Positions 24,615 to 31,442 of a stretch of 31,442 bases of DNA are shown in pieces. Under the pieces are notes generated by a model. That model was not told the DNA's origin, did not search any database, and worked only from the letters and a program-made list of their open reading frames with translations. The stretch comes from an uncultured Chloroflexota bacterium (lineage in GTDB: Bacteria; Chloroflexota; Anaerolineae; Caldilineales; Caldilineaceae): NCBI GenBank assembly GCA_903858085.1, contig CAIOHJ010000143.1, positions 1 through 31,442 on the forward strand, in the 5' to 3' direction. Positions within the stretch are counted from its first letter, which is position 1. Every line of letters begins with the position of its first letter. Position numbers and translations under genes: made by a program.

Positions 24615-27600
24615 ATGATGCACGAACCTGCGGCGGTTGTTCATCTCAACGTTCGCTCCTGGTTCAGCCTGTTGTGTGCCACGGCGTCTGTCGAGGCACT
24701 GGCCGAGCGTGCCGCCCAAACGCACATGGCGCACCTGGCGATCGCCGATACCAATGTGCTCTATGGGGCTGTGGCGTTCCAGCGTGCCTGTCTTGCCGCC
24801 GCTGTGCAGCCGATCATCGGCATGACGGCGTGCGTCGAAGCGCCGCACGGCGCAACCATGCTCGGTTCACCCGGCGAACTCACGCTGCTGGCAACCGGCC
24901 CTGCGGGCTACCGTTCGCTCTGCCGCCTCACCTCGCTGCTGCAGGCGGCGCCGGCCTCTGTCAGGACCCGCCTGACCTGGGACGAATTGAAGACACACCA
25001 TGCCGGCCTGATCTGCCTGTCGGGCGGGCGCCGCGGGTGGGTCGATGCCCTGCTGCGGCTGGGCGAACGCGCTGCTGCCGGGCGGGTGACAAGCTGGCTG
25101 GCGGGTGTCTTTGGCGAACGCGCCTGGTTGAGCATCGACTGTTCGGCGCCGGAGGGCCCGGCTGTCGGGCGCGAGATTGAGGCGCTGGCCGCGCGTTTTG
25201 GCCTCGGCGTCGTCGCAGCGCAGCCGATCTACTCTCTGGAAGCCGAGGAGCGGAGCCGCCTGCACCTGCTGGCGGCGATCGCACGCAACACGACGCTCGA
25301 CGCGTTGGCGGCCGCCGATCGGCTGGACGGCGGCGAAGAGGGGGTCATGCTGCACTGGCCAGCGCCGTCGGAGATGGCGCAGCGCTACGCGGCCTTTCCT
25401 GCTGCGCTGCACGCCACTGTTGAGATTGCCGCCCACTGCCAGCCAGCGCTGCCCGACGGCCGCCCGATCTGGCCTGTGCTGGCGTTGCCCGCTGCGCGTA
25501 CCCCTGACCAGGTGTTGACAGAACAGGCAACCGCCGGGCTGCGTCGGCGCTACGGCGATGTGCCTCTGCACAGTGACGGGCCGCAGCGCGCGGAGCGTCT
25601 CGCCGTCGAGTTGGCTGCCATCGCCCGTCATGGCTTTGCACCGCTTTTTCTGCTTGTGGCGGACATCGTGCGCTATGCGCGCAGCCATGACATCCCCGTC
25701 TCGACGCGCGGCAGTGTGGCGAATTCGCTCGTCGCCTATTGCGTCGGCATCACAACGGTCGACCCGATCGAACACGACCTGCTCTTTGAGCGCTTTCTCA
25801 ACCCGGCGCGCAGCAGCCTGCCCGACATCGACCTGGACTTGTGCAGTGTGCGCCGCGACGAAGTGCTTGGGTATGTGCGTCAGCGTTACGGTGCCGAGCA
25901 GGTGGCGATGGTGGCCACGGTCAGCACGCTGCGGCTGCGCTCTGCCCTGCGGGAAAGCGCCAAAGCCTATGGGCTAGACGGGCCAACGACCGACCGTCTG
26001 ATCAAGCTGCTGCCGGAGGATTGGCATCCCGACCCGCGCCGGCGCGGCGTGCAGACGCTTGATGCTGCGCTGACAAGGGTGGAGGATGCGGCGCTGCACC
26101 CGGTGGTGCGTGCCGCGTTCGGTCTGCTGCACCAGCCCGACCACCTGAGCGTGCATCCTGGCGGCGTCGTGATTGCGCCGGGGCCGCTGACCGATATCGT
26201 GCCGGTGCAGATGGCGCCCAAAGGCTTTTTGATCACGCAGTTCGACCACAGCGATGTTGAGACGATCGGCCTGCCCAAGATCGACCTGCTCGGCATTCGT
26301 GCGCTGACAGTGCTGGCCGACGCTGCCGACCTGGTGCGGCGGTACGGGGATCCGGGCTTTCGCGTCGACGCCATTCCGCTCGACGATCCGTTGACCGGTG
26401 CGATGCTGGCGCGCGGGGAGACGATCGGCGTCTTTCAGTGCGAATCGAGCGGCGCCCAACGGACCCTGCGCCAGCTCAAGGTGCGCACAGTGCAGGACCT
26501 GGCTGTTGCCAACGCTTTTTTCAAACCTGGCCCGGCGTTGGGGGGCATGGCGCAGCACTTCATCCGCCGCTACCGCGGGGAAGAGCCGGTGCGTTTTCTG
26601 CACCCGGCGCTGGAACCGATCCTGCGCCGCACCCAGGGGGTGCTGATTTTTCAGGAGCAGGTGCTGCGCATTGCGCGGGAGATTGCCGGGCTGTCGTGGG
26701 CGGAGGCTGATTCTTTGCGCAAGGGGATGAGCAAGTTTCAGGGTGCGGAGATGGAGGCGATGCGCGAGCGTTTTGTGGTGGGCTGCCAGCGTGCGGTGCC
26801 CGACGGCCCGGCGTTGAGCGAGCCACAGGCGTGCGCCTTGTGGGAGCAGGTGGCCCCTTTTGCCGGCTACGGCTTCAACCAGGGGCACGCCACCGCCTAC
26901 GCCGACGTGAGCTACCGCTCGGCGTACGTGCGTGCGCACTGGCCGACGGCGTTTCTGGCGGCACGGCTGGCGAACTGGGGTGGCTTCCACCATCCGGCGA
27001 TCTACATTGCCGAGGCGCGGCGGCTGGGCATCGGCGTGCGCCCACCGCATATCAACTTCAGCAACGGCGAGTTCACATTGGCACCGGCAACCCAAAGTGC
27101 AGGTGCCCTGCTCTACATGGGGTTGAACCAGGTGCGCGACCTGCGCCAGACGAGCGTGCAGGCGATCCTGGCGGAGCGCAGCCGTGCGCCATTTTGCGCT
27201 CTGGCTGACCTGCTGCGCCGCGTGTCGTTGCAGCGCAAGGAGATCGCCCATCTGATCCAGTGCGGTGCCCTTGACGGGCTGGGCGAAAGCCGTGCTGCCC
27301 TGCTTGATGAAGCGGAGCACAACGCAGCTGCTGGCGCGCAGCAGGTGGCTTTTGCATTTATGGCGCAGCAGACGCCGCCGGAAGACGCTGCACAGCGGCT
27401 GGAATGGGAGCAGCACATCTTGGGGCAGCCGGTCAGCGTGCAGCCGCTTGAACTGTGGCCGCACGTCGGAGACGGCTGCGTCACGCTGGCTGGGGCGGCT
27501 GCCATGCCACGCCAGCCGGTGCGGGTCGCCGGCATGCGGCTGCCTGGCTGGAATGGCGGCAAAGGCTTTTACCTGAGCGACGGCGTCAATTTTTGCAGCG

Positions 27601-27725
27601 CTCTCCCGCCGCGCGGGGTCAACAACCCGCCAGCATGGGCCGTGCTGCACATCCGCGGCCGCTGGCTGGAGGATGAATGGGGTGGCGGCTGGCTGCAGAT
27701 CGAAGCGATGGAGCGGGTTGGGTAG
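24615..27725 (+). CDS. dnaE2: DNA polymerase III alpha-type, DnaE2/ImuC-like error-prone polymerase
   Basis: A C-family polymerase of 1036 residues, the length of DnaE2/ImuC rather than replicative DnaE1 (usually 1100-1200). Order: PHP domain (about 8-200), palm with PDIDLDL (403-409; Asp404 and Asp406 match the catalytic pair) and a third Asp in LPKIDLLG (about 557), then fingers and HhH region with GFNQGHATAYA. The PHP domain is degenerate: the expected H-x-H after the first strand reads HLNVRS, so metal-dependent proofreading there is unlikely. DnaE2 enzymes do translesion synthesis with ImuA and ImuB in the SOS response; neither partner is in the window. ATGs at 24615 and 24618 are both possible starts. 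No strong Shine-Dalgarno is seen. Family is certain; DnaE2 versus DnaE1 is likely from length and PHP. Confidence 0.88.
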   Translation: MMHEPAAVVHLNVRSWFSLLCATASVEALAERAAQTHMAHLAIADTNVLYGAVAFQRACLAAAVQPIIGMTACVEAPHGATMLGSPGELTLLATGPAGYRSLCRLTSLLQAAPASVRTRLTWDELKTHHAGLICLSGGRRGWVDALLRLGERAAAGRVTSWLAGVFGERAWLSIDCSAPEGPAVGREIEALAARFGLGVVAAQPIYSLEAEERSRLHLLAAIARNTTLDALAAADRLDGGEEGVMLHWPAPSEMAQRYAAFPAALHATVEIAAHCQPALPDGRPIWPVLALPAARTPDQVLTEQATAGLRRRYGDVPLHSDGPQRAERLAVELAAIARHGFAPLFLLVADIVRYARSHDIPVSTRGSVANSLVAYCVGITTVDPIEHDLLFERFLNPARSSLPDIDLDLCSVRRDEVLGYVRQRYGAEQVAMVATVSTLRLRSALRESAKAYGLDGPTTDRLIKLLPEDWHPDPRRRGVQTLDAALTRVEDAALHPVVRAAFGLLHQPDHLSVHPGGVVIAPGPLTDIVPVQMAPKGFLITQFDHSDVETIGLPKIDLLGIRALTVLADAADLVRRYGDPGFRVDAIPLDDPLTGAMLARGETIGVFQCESSGAQRTLRQLKVRTVQDLAVANAFFKPGPALGGMAQHFIRRYRGEEPVRFLHPALEPILRRTQGVLIFQEQVLRIAREIAGLSWAEADSLRKGMSKFQGAEMEAMRERFVVGCQRAVPDGPALSEPQACALWEQVAPFAGYGFNQGHATAYADVSYRSAYVRAHWPTAFLAARLANWGGFHHPAIYIAEARRLGIGVRPPHINFSNGEFTLAPATQSAGALLYMGLNQVRDLRQTSVQAILAERSRAPFCALADLLRRVSLQRKEIAHLIQCGALDGLGESRAALLDEAEHNAAAGAQQVAFAFMAQQTPPEDAAQRLEWEQHILGQPVSVQPLELWPHVGDGCVTLAGAAAMPRQPVRVAGMRLPGWNGGKGFYLSDGVNFCSALPPRGVNNPPAWAVLHIRGRWLEDEWGGGWLQIEAMERVG

Positions 27726-27986
27726 CGATTCAACTGCTTGCCTTCGTTCCCCGATCGACTGTTCAAGCGAATCCCAACAAGTACGTTGCAGAAAAACGAC
27801 ATCCTGCTGACAGACCCAAAGCATTCCTACGCCTGGCGTACATCGAACTTGCGCCGCAACTGGCTGCTGGGGCTGGTCGTGTTCCTCAGGAGGCGTCCGT
27901 CGCAGCGTCTGGTCATGCGTAAGAAATCGTCATAAAATAATCTACTCGATTTGGCCGACCAACGCAGCTATGGCATACTGGTGGCC
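27726..27986. other. Short spacer left of the ISAzo13 fragment
   Basis: The stretch carries a 65-codon frame (27738-27935) that I do not recognise and that lacks a ribosome site. It may be a flank of the transposon or a gene stump. No inverted repeat defining an element end is evident. Confidence 0.35.
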
Positions 27987-28970
27987 ATGGATACAACTGC
28001 GATCAAAGAACGTTTTGTGCGCCTGAAACCGTTTCTGAACGAACGTCAGCGGCGCCTGGCGGCGGCGGCTGAAGCGCAGAGCCTGGGGCGCGGTGGCATC
28101 TCGGCGGTCGCCGACGCCACCGGCGTTGCGCGCAAGACCATTGCTCGGGGTCTGCAAGAGTTGGCGACGCCGGATGCCAGCTTGGGCCAGCGCATCCGGC
28201 GGTCTGGCGGTGGGCGCAAGCGGGCGGTGGTCAAGGATCCGACCTTGCTGGCCGATCTGGAGCGGTGGGTCGAACCGGTGAGCCGCGGCGATCCCGAATC
28301 GCCTTTGCGTTGGACCAGCAAGAGCGTGCGCAAGCTGGCGGATGAACTCATGCGCCAAGGCCACCAGGTGAGCCATACCCTGGTGGCGAACCTGCTGAAA
28401 GAACTGGGGTATCGCTTGCAGGCGAACCGCAAGACGGGTGAGGGCAGCGCCCACCCAGACCGCGACGCCCAGTTTGAGTATATTCAGGCCGAGGTCAAGG
28501 CCTTCCTGGCGGCTGGACAGCCAGTGATTTCGGTGGATACCAAAAAGAAGGAACGGGTCGGCGACTTCAAGAACAACGGACGCGAACTGCGGCCTGAGGG
28601 CGATCCCGAAGTGGTGCATGACTTTGTCATCCCGGAACTGGGCAAGGTGGCGCCCTACGGTGTGTATGATGTCACCCACAATCTAGGCTGGGCGAACGTC
28701 GGCATTGATCAGGACGAATGGTATACGCCGGATCATATGCCGCAACCGAAGGTGCCGTTGTTGGCATACTACGAGAATCAGCCGCAGTTGGTCTATGTCG
28801 ATGATAACGGCCGCTGGCGCATCTATTGGGGGCGAAAAGACCACAAATCCACCGGATTGCTGGCGCTATCCGCCTCCATGTCCGCGTGTGATTGCACCTC
28901 ACCCATAGTCCGTCGTGTCTCCGTTGGGTCAGCGCGTACCGGTGCAAATGTGAGGCAGAACAGCACGTGA
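27987..28970 (+). pseudogene. ISAzo13-family transposase, truncated and chimeric
   Basis: The first 245 residues match ISAzo13 transposases: MDTTAIKERFVRLKPFLNER, the helix-turn-helix around GISAVADATGVARKTI, RRSGGGRKR, the HPDRDAQFEYI segment and the ISVDTKKKE core. After HNLGWANVGIDQD (about 28720) the expected catalytic continuation is missing and an unrelated sequence follows in frame (MPQPKVPLLAYYENQPQLVY...), giving 327 residues instead of about 400. The start at 27987 is the family start; the frame opens slightly earlier at 27951. The product is almost certainly inactive. Confidence 0.85.
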
Positions 28971-29007
28971 CCACGATGGCCGCGGCAGTGAACCGATGTG
29001 ATGTATA

Positions 29008-29032
29008 CTAGGTCCGGAAAGGTACCGGCTAG
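29008..29032. promoter_or_regulatory. Imperfect palindrome upstream of the toxin-antitoxin genes
   Basis: CTAG-GT-CCGG (29008-29017) pairs with CCGG-CTAG (29025-29032) apart from a 2-nt bulge, next to a TATACT that could be a -10 box. It lies about 70 bp before the antitoxin start. TA operons are commonly autoregulated through such palindromes, so this is a candidate operator only. Confidence 0.3.
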
Positions 29033-29100
29033 TGAATCTGCGCCGTTTGCCGTTGTCTCACGGTTGAAGGCGTTTGAGTGGTAAGCAGGGAGTAGACACC

Positions 29101-29358
29101 ATGTCCGCAATGGTACAGATCGAGATTCCGCGCGAGGTGCTGCATGCGGCGCGCATGACTGCGTCAGAGCTTCAGCGCGAGTTGGCGGTGCACCTCTTTG
29201 CCGAAGGCAGGTTGTCCTTTGGCAAGGCGCGTGAAGTGGCGCATATGGGCTTCTGGGAGTTCCAGCAGTTGCTGGCTAGCCGGCGCATCCCCGTGCACTA
29301 CGACATCGAGGAGTACGAAGAAGACCTGGCCACCCTTTCACGTCTTGATGCCGCATGA
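29101..29358 (+). CDS. UPF0175 family protein, putative antitoxin
   Basis: A small protein of 85 residues from the UPF0175 family. It has the typical IEIPREVLHAARM start, an ELQRELAVHLFAEGRLSFGK middle and a helix-turn-helix-like KAREVAHMGFWEFQQLL segment, ending in an acidic tail. The family usually pairs with DUF3368 toxins, as here, and likely neutralises the toxin and represses the operon. AGGGAG lies about 9 nt before the ATG at 29101; the ATG at 29110 is an alternative. Its stop overlaps the next start (ATGA). Confidence 0.88.
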   Translation: MSAMVQIEIPREVLHAARMTASELQRELAVHLFAEGRLSFGKAREVAHMGFWEFQQLLASRRIPVHYDIEEYEEDLATLSRLDAA

Positions 29359-29840
29359 TCGTCGTCAGCAATACGTCGCCGGTCACCAATCTTGCCCTGA
29401 TCGGACGGCTCGATCTGCTGGAGCAGTTGTATGGCGCGCTGATGATCCCGGATGCAGTCTGGCAGGAACTGGTCGTCAAGGGCGCGCATCTGCCGAGCGC
29501 GCAGCAGATTGAACGTGCGTCTTGGCTATCGGTGCGGACGGTGACGAACCGGGAACTGGTGCTGTCACTGCGCCAGGACCTGGACGCCGGCGAAGCGGAG
29601 GCCATTGCGCTGGCCATGGAGATGAACGCCGATCTCCTGCTGATCGACGAGCGCATCGGCCGTGAAAGCGCACAGCATCTCGGCGTCCCCTACATGGGGT
29701 TGATCGGCGTGCTGGTCCAATGCAAGCAGCGTGGCCTGATTCCTCAGGTGCGTCCGATCATCGACGCACTGCGCTTGCAAGCTGGTTTCTGGATCAGCGA
29801 TGCGCTCTATCAGCGCGTGCTGCATGACGCAGGCGAGTGA
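29355..29840 (+). CDS. DUF3368 PIN-like toxin
   Basis: A 161-residue PIN-like nuclease of the DUF3368 family. It opens with VVSNTSPVTNLALIGRL, where many PIN domains have Asp instead of the Asn; as I recall, this Asn is frequent in DUF3368. The acidic core LDAGEAEAIALA and LLLIDERIGR is present, and the tail GLIGVLVQCKQRGLI is typical. PIN toxins usually cleave RNA. Its ATG overlaps the UPF0175 stop by 4 nt, so toxin translation depends on antitoxin translation, a standard TA arrangement. Its own stop overlaps a possible GTG start of the Phd-like gene (GTGA), making a three-gene unit. Confidence 0.88.
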   Translation: MIVVSNTSPVTNLALIGRLDLLEQLYGALMIPDAVWQELVVKGAHLPSAQQIERASWLSVRTVTNRELVLSLRQDLDAGEAEAIALAMEMNADLLLIDERIGRESAQHLGVPYMGLIGVLVQCKQRGLIPQVRPIIDALRLQAGFWISDALYQRVLHDAGE

Positions 29841-29851
29841 GCCGTAACGTC

Positions 29852-30175
29852 ATGAATACGGAATCATCGGTCTTGGTCCGTGTGGAGGCAAGGGAGGCGC
29901 GCAGCCACTTTGCCGACTTACTCAAACGGGCACAGCAGGGCCGGGAGCATTTTCTCATCGAAAATGGTGGGATTGCCGTTGCAGCCCTCATCGGCATGCG
30001 CGAATACGACGACTTCCTGCGCTGGCGTGCGCAGCAGGAACTACGAGGGCTAGGGCGGGCAATGACCGAGCAGGCGCAGCGCGCCGGACTGGACGAGGAC
30101 GATCTGGCTGCTGCGCTGGAAGCGGATCGCCGTGCGGTTCATGATGAAAACTATGGCGGCCAGGCTGGTGAATGA
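29852..30175 (+). CDS. Phd/YefM-type antitoxin
   Basis: A 107-residue antitoxin of the Phd/YefM type: VEAREARSHFADLLKRAQQG, then FLIENGGIAVAALIGMREYD, the usual beta-alpha start, followed by a long charged C-terminal helix that would bind a toxin. I prefer the ATG at 29852; a GTG at 29837 would overlap the DUF3368 stop and add five residues. No toxin gene follows it: the next frame is only a 26-codon stretch (30141-30221), then the PglZ-like gene. It may be an orphan antitoxin, a third TA component, or one that controls the neighbouring defence gene. Confidence 0.85.
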   Translation: MNTESSVLVRVEAREARSHFADLLKRAQQGREHFLIENGGIAVAALIGMREYDDFLRWRAQQELRGLGRAMTEQAQRAGLDEDDLAAALEADRRAVHDENYGGQAGE

Positions 30176-30241
30176 GCACGCATATGGCCGCACCTGGGCC
30201 GACTTGAACCCTGACAGCTAGACCACCACGAGGTCTTTTCG

Positions 30242-31414
30242 ATGAAGATCGCCGAGTTTATCCAACAGGAAATTGTGCGCAAGCGGCTGGAGGAGCGCCA
30301 GACGCTGGTCGTCTATGACGCCGACCGGCGCTACCGCGACCTCTGCCTGGCGCTGAGCGGGGAGCGCCTGCGCGTCATCGACGCCAGCGAGAGTAGCATC
30401 GAGAGCCGTGAGGCGGCGCTGGCCGCACTGCAGGAGATGGGCGCCTCGACGCATCCGGCGGTCAGGCAGTTGCTGGTCTACGTGCCGGTGCCGGCGCCCA
30501 TGACCGACGAACAGAAGCAGCGCGACCCGTTCTCCCTCTATGCCGAGATGGGCGGTTGCTTCCCGGACCCGCTCAACAGCGGCGACGACTACCTGGCACT
30601 CTGCCTCAAGGCCAGGCCCGACCACACCACCGCAATCCGCCGCATCTTTGCCGAGAATCCGAATCCGACCTTTGACAGGGTCGATGCGGTGGGCGGCTGC
30701 ACGGGCTGGCCGCAGCTTCAAGCGCTGCTCAAGGTCGATTCCGCCCGCGACATTCTCTTTGCGCTGCTGGCCCCGATCGATGGGCAGAAGGCGGCGCTCA
30801 AAGGGCAGGATGGCTGGGTCACCGAGGCCAAGAGCCTGCTCAAGATGACGCTCGAACTGCGCCTCATCACGCGCTCGAAGAGCTGGGATGCCATCGGCGA
30901 CGAAGCGTGGCGCTATCTGCTCTTCAGCGAGTTCGTCTTCGACCTGCCCGCCGAGCTGCCGGCCAGTCTCGCCAACGTGCCGCGTGCGCCGGAGGCTGCG
31001 CGGGCGCTGGTCGAGGATCTGTGCGATCGGTTGCGCAGCGACGTTCGCACACAGACTCTCTACACGACGCGGGCGGAGGGAATCGAAGGGCCGGAAGGGC
31101 TCAACCTGCCGACCCACTGCCGCAGCATCGTCGACCTGGGCGACCGCGACACCTTCCCGTTTGAGGAGCGATCTTTCTTTGCGCGGGCGGTCGTGGTGCT
31201 GCGTGACGAGGACATGGACACCTTGCGTGCACTGGTCAGCCGCCACGGCCGCTCGATCTGGGTGAGCCGGGGCGAGAGCCAGGCACAGTGGCAGCTGCTG
31301 CACGCGTCGGGGGCACGTATCGATCTGCGGCGGCGCTGGCTGGGGCGTGGCTACCTGGTGGTGGGTGTGCCCTTCTTTGCCATGGCGGAGAGGAACGTGC
31401 CGACCAGCCGGTGA
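30242..31414 (+). CDS. PglZ N-terminal-region protein, lacking the phosphatase domain
   Basis: A 390-residue cytoplasmic protein. Segments LEERQTLVVYDADRRYRDLC, LLVYVPVPAPMTDEQKQRDP, ARDILFALL, WRYLLFSEFVFDLPAELP, ANVPRAPEAARAL, FPFEERSFFAR and SIWVSRGESQAQW match the N-terminal region of PglZ proteins used in BREX and related phage defence systems, as I recall them. Full PglZ proteins run to roughly 700-900 residues and carry an alkaline-phosphatase-fold domain in the second half; here the frame ends after an unrelated tail (about 360-390) with no phosphatase motif. The ATG has GAGG about 8 nt upstream. It lies between the TA cluster and a further gene starting at 31437, so it is probably part of a defence operon. 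Whether it is a genuine short protein or a truncated copy is open. Confidence 0.75.
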   Translation: MKIAEFIQQEIVRKRLEERQTLVVYDADRRYRDLCLALSGERLRVIDASESSIESREAALAALQEMGASTHPAVRQLLVYVPVPAPMTDEQKQRDPFSLYAEMGGCFPDPLNSGDDYLALCLKARPDHTTAIRRIFAENPNPTFDRVDAVGGCTGWPQLQALLKVDSARDILFALLAPIDGQKAALKGQDGWVTEAKSLLKMTLELRLITRSKSWDAIGDEAWRYLLFSEFVFDLPAELPASLANVPRAPEAARALVEDLCDRLRSDVRTQTLYTTRAEGIEGPEGLNLPTHCRSIVDLGDRDTFPFEERSFFARAVVVLRDEDMDTLRALVSRHGRSIWVSRGESQAQWQLLHASGARIDLRRRWLGRGYLVVGVPFFAMAERNVPTSR

Positions 31415-31424
31415 GGGGCGCTAG

Positions 31425-31431
31425 AAGGAGG
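31425..31431 (+). promoter_or_regulatory. Strong Shine-Dalgarno for the next gene
   Basis: AAGGAGG at 31425-31431 is followed after 5 nt by an ATG at 31437, 22 nt after the PglZ-like stop. This is one of the best ribosome sites in the window and marks a co-transcribed gene. Confidence 0.75.
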
Positions 31432-31436
31432 TCCTG

Positions 31437-31442
31437 ATGACA
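31437..31442 (+). CDS. Start of a downstream gene, cut by the window edge
   Basis: Only ATG ACA is inside the window. The call rests on the strong Shine-Dalgarno and the spacing from the PglZ-like gene. Its product is not visible; it could hold the missing PglZ phosphatase part or another defence component. Confidence 0.5.

Noticed and set aside
25974..27824. A 616-codon minus-strand open frame opposite the polymerase.
   Set aside because: It lies fully across conserved polymerase motifs in the other strand and shows no recognisable domain; it is a composition shadow.
27738..27935. A 65-codon frame between the polymerase and the transposase.
   Set aside because: Overlaps nothing recognisable, lacks a Shine-Dalgarno and is basic with no domain; kept only as a spacer note.
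30141..30221. A 26-codon frame overlapping the end of the Phd-like gene, considered as a toxin.
   Set aside because: Too short, no PIN or RelE feature, no separate ribosome site.
1..31442. CRISPR arrays, tRNA or rRNA genes, riboswitches.
   Set aside because: No regularly spaced repeats with unique spacers were seen, and no tRNA cloverleaf or rRNA-like sequence stood out on reading either strand.

Overview
The window looks like a chromosomal accessory region of a GC-rich bacterium, most likely Chloroflexota (a Caldilinea/Anaerolineae-like lineage). This rests on the mix of families: delta-60 repeat proteins, secreted proteins carrying a Tyr-Leu-Pro-(Leu/Val)-Val motif, TP-rich linkers, ISAzo13 and ISKra4-type transposase remnants, UPF0175/DUF3368 toxin-antitoxin genes and a PglZ-type protein. 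No rRNA or tRNA is visible to anchor the taxonomy, so it is an inference.

Positions 1-5962 (minus strand) hold a tightly packed five-gene operon transcribed toward position 1: an OleC-like acyl-AMP ligase, an OleD-like NAD(P)-dependent reductase, a lactonase-like metallo-beta-lactamase-fold hydrolase, a GNAT/FemAB-like acyltransferase and a KAS III/OleA-like condensing enzyme cut by the window edge. Two junctions are ATGA overlaps. The set resembles the olefin/beta-lactone (ole) pathway but has no OleB; the MBL-fold and GNAT-like genes sit where another fate for the beta-lactone or beta-hydroxy acid would be expected. The 5' end of the operon is fused to the tail of an IS66 transposase.

Positions 5963-11138 hold a non-coding stretch with REP-like hairpins and a 19-bp direct repeat, then a Tat-exported sulfatase and a secreted delta-60 repeat protein. 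Positions 11139-19086 are a surface polysaccharide island: decayed IS remnants, a Wzx-type flippase, a small IS3-derived MITE, a tandemly duplicated methyltransferase-glycosyltransferase cassette and a GT10 (fucosyltransferase-like) gene. The flippase-to-second-methyltransferase part is visibly more A/T-rich than its flanks, which suggests transfer.

Positions 19087-24436 carry an ISKra4-like remnant, a large secreted two-domain protein (esterase plus putative glycoside hydrolase joined by a TP repeat), an M19 dipeptidase and, on the minus strand, a Dabb-domain protein. Positions 24615-27725 encode a DnaE2/ImuC-like polymerase with a degenerate PHP site. The right end is defence-like: a truncated ISAzo13 transposase, an overlapping UPF0175-DUF3368-Phd toxin-antitoxin cluster, a protein matching only the N-terminal half of PglZ, and the first codons of another gene with a strong Shine-Dalgarno.

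The best candidates for undescribed biology are the OleB-less ole-like operon, the duplicated methyltransferase-GT cassette and the PglZ N-terminal protein beside the three-gene TA cluster.
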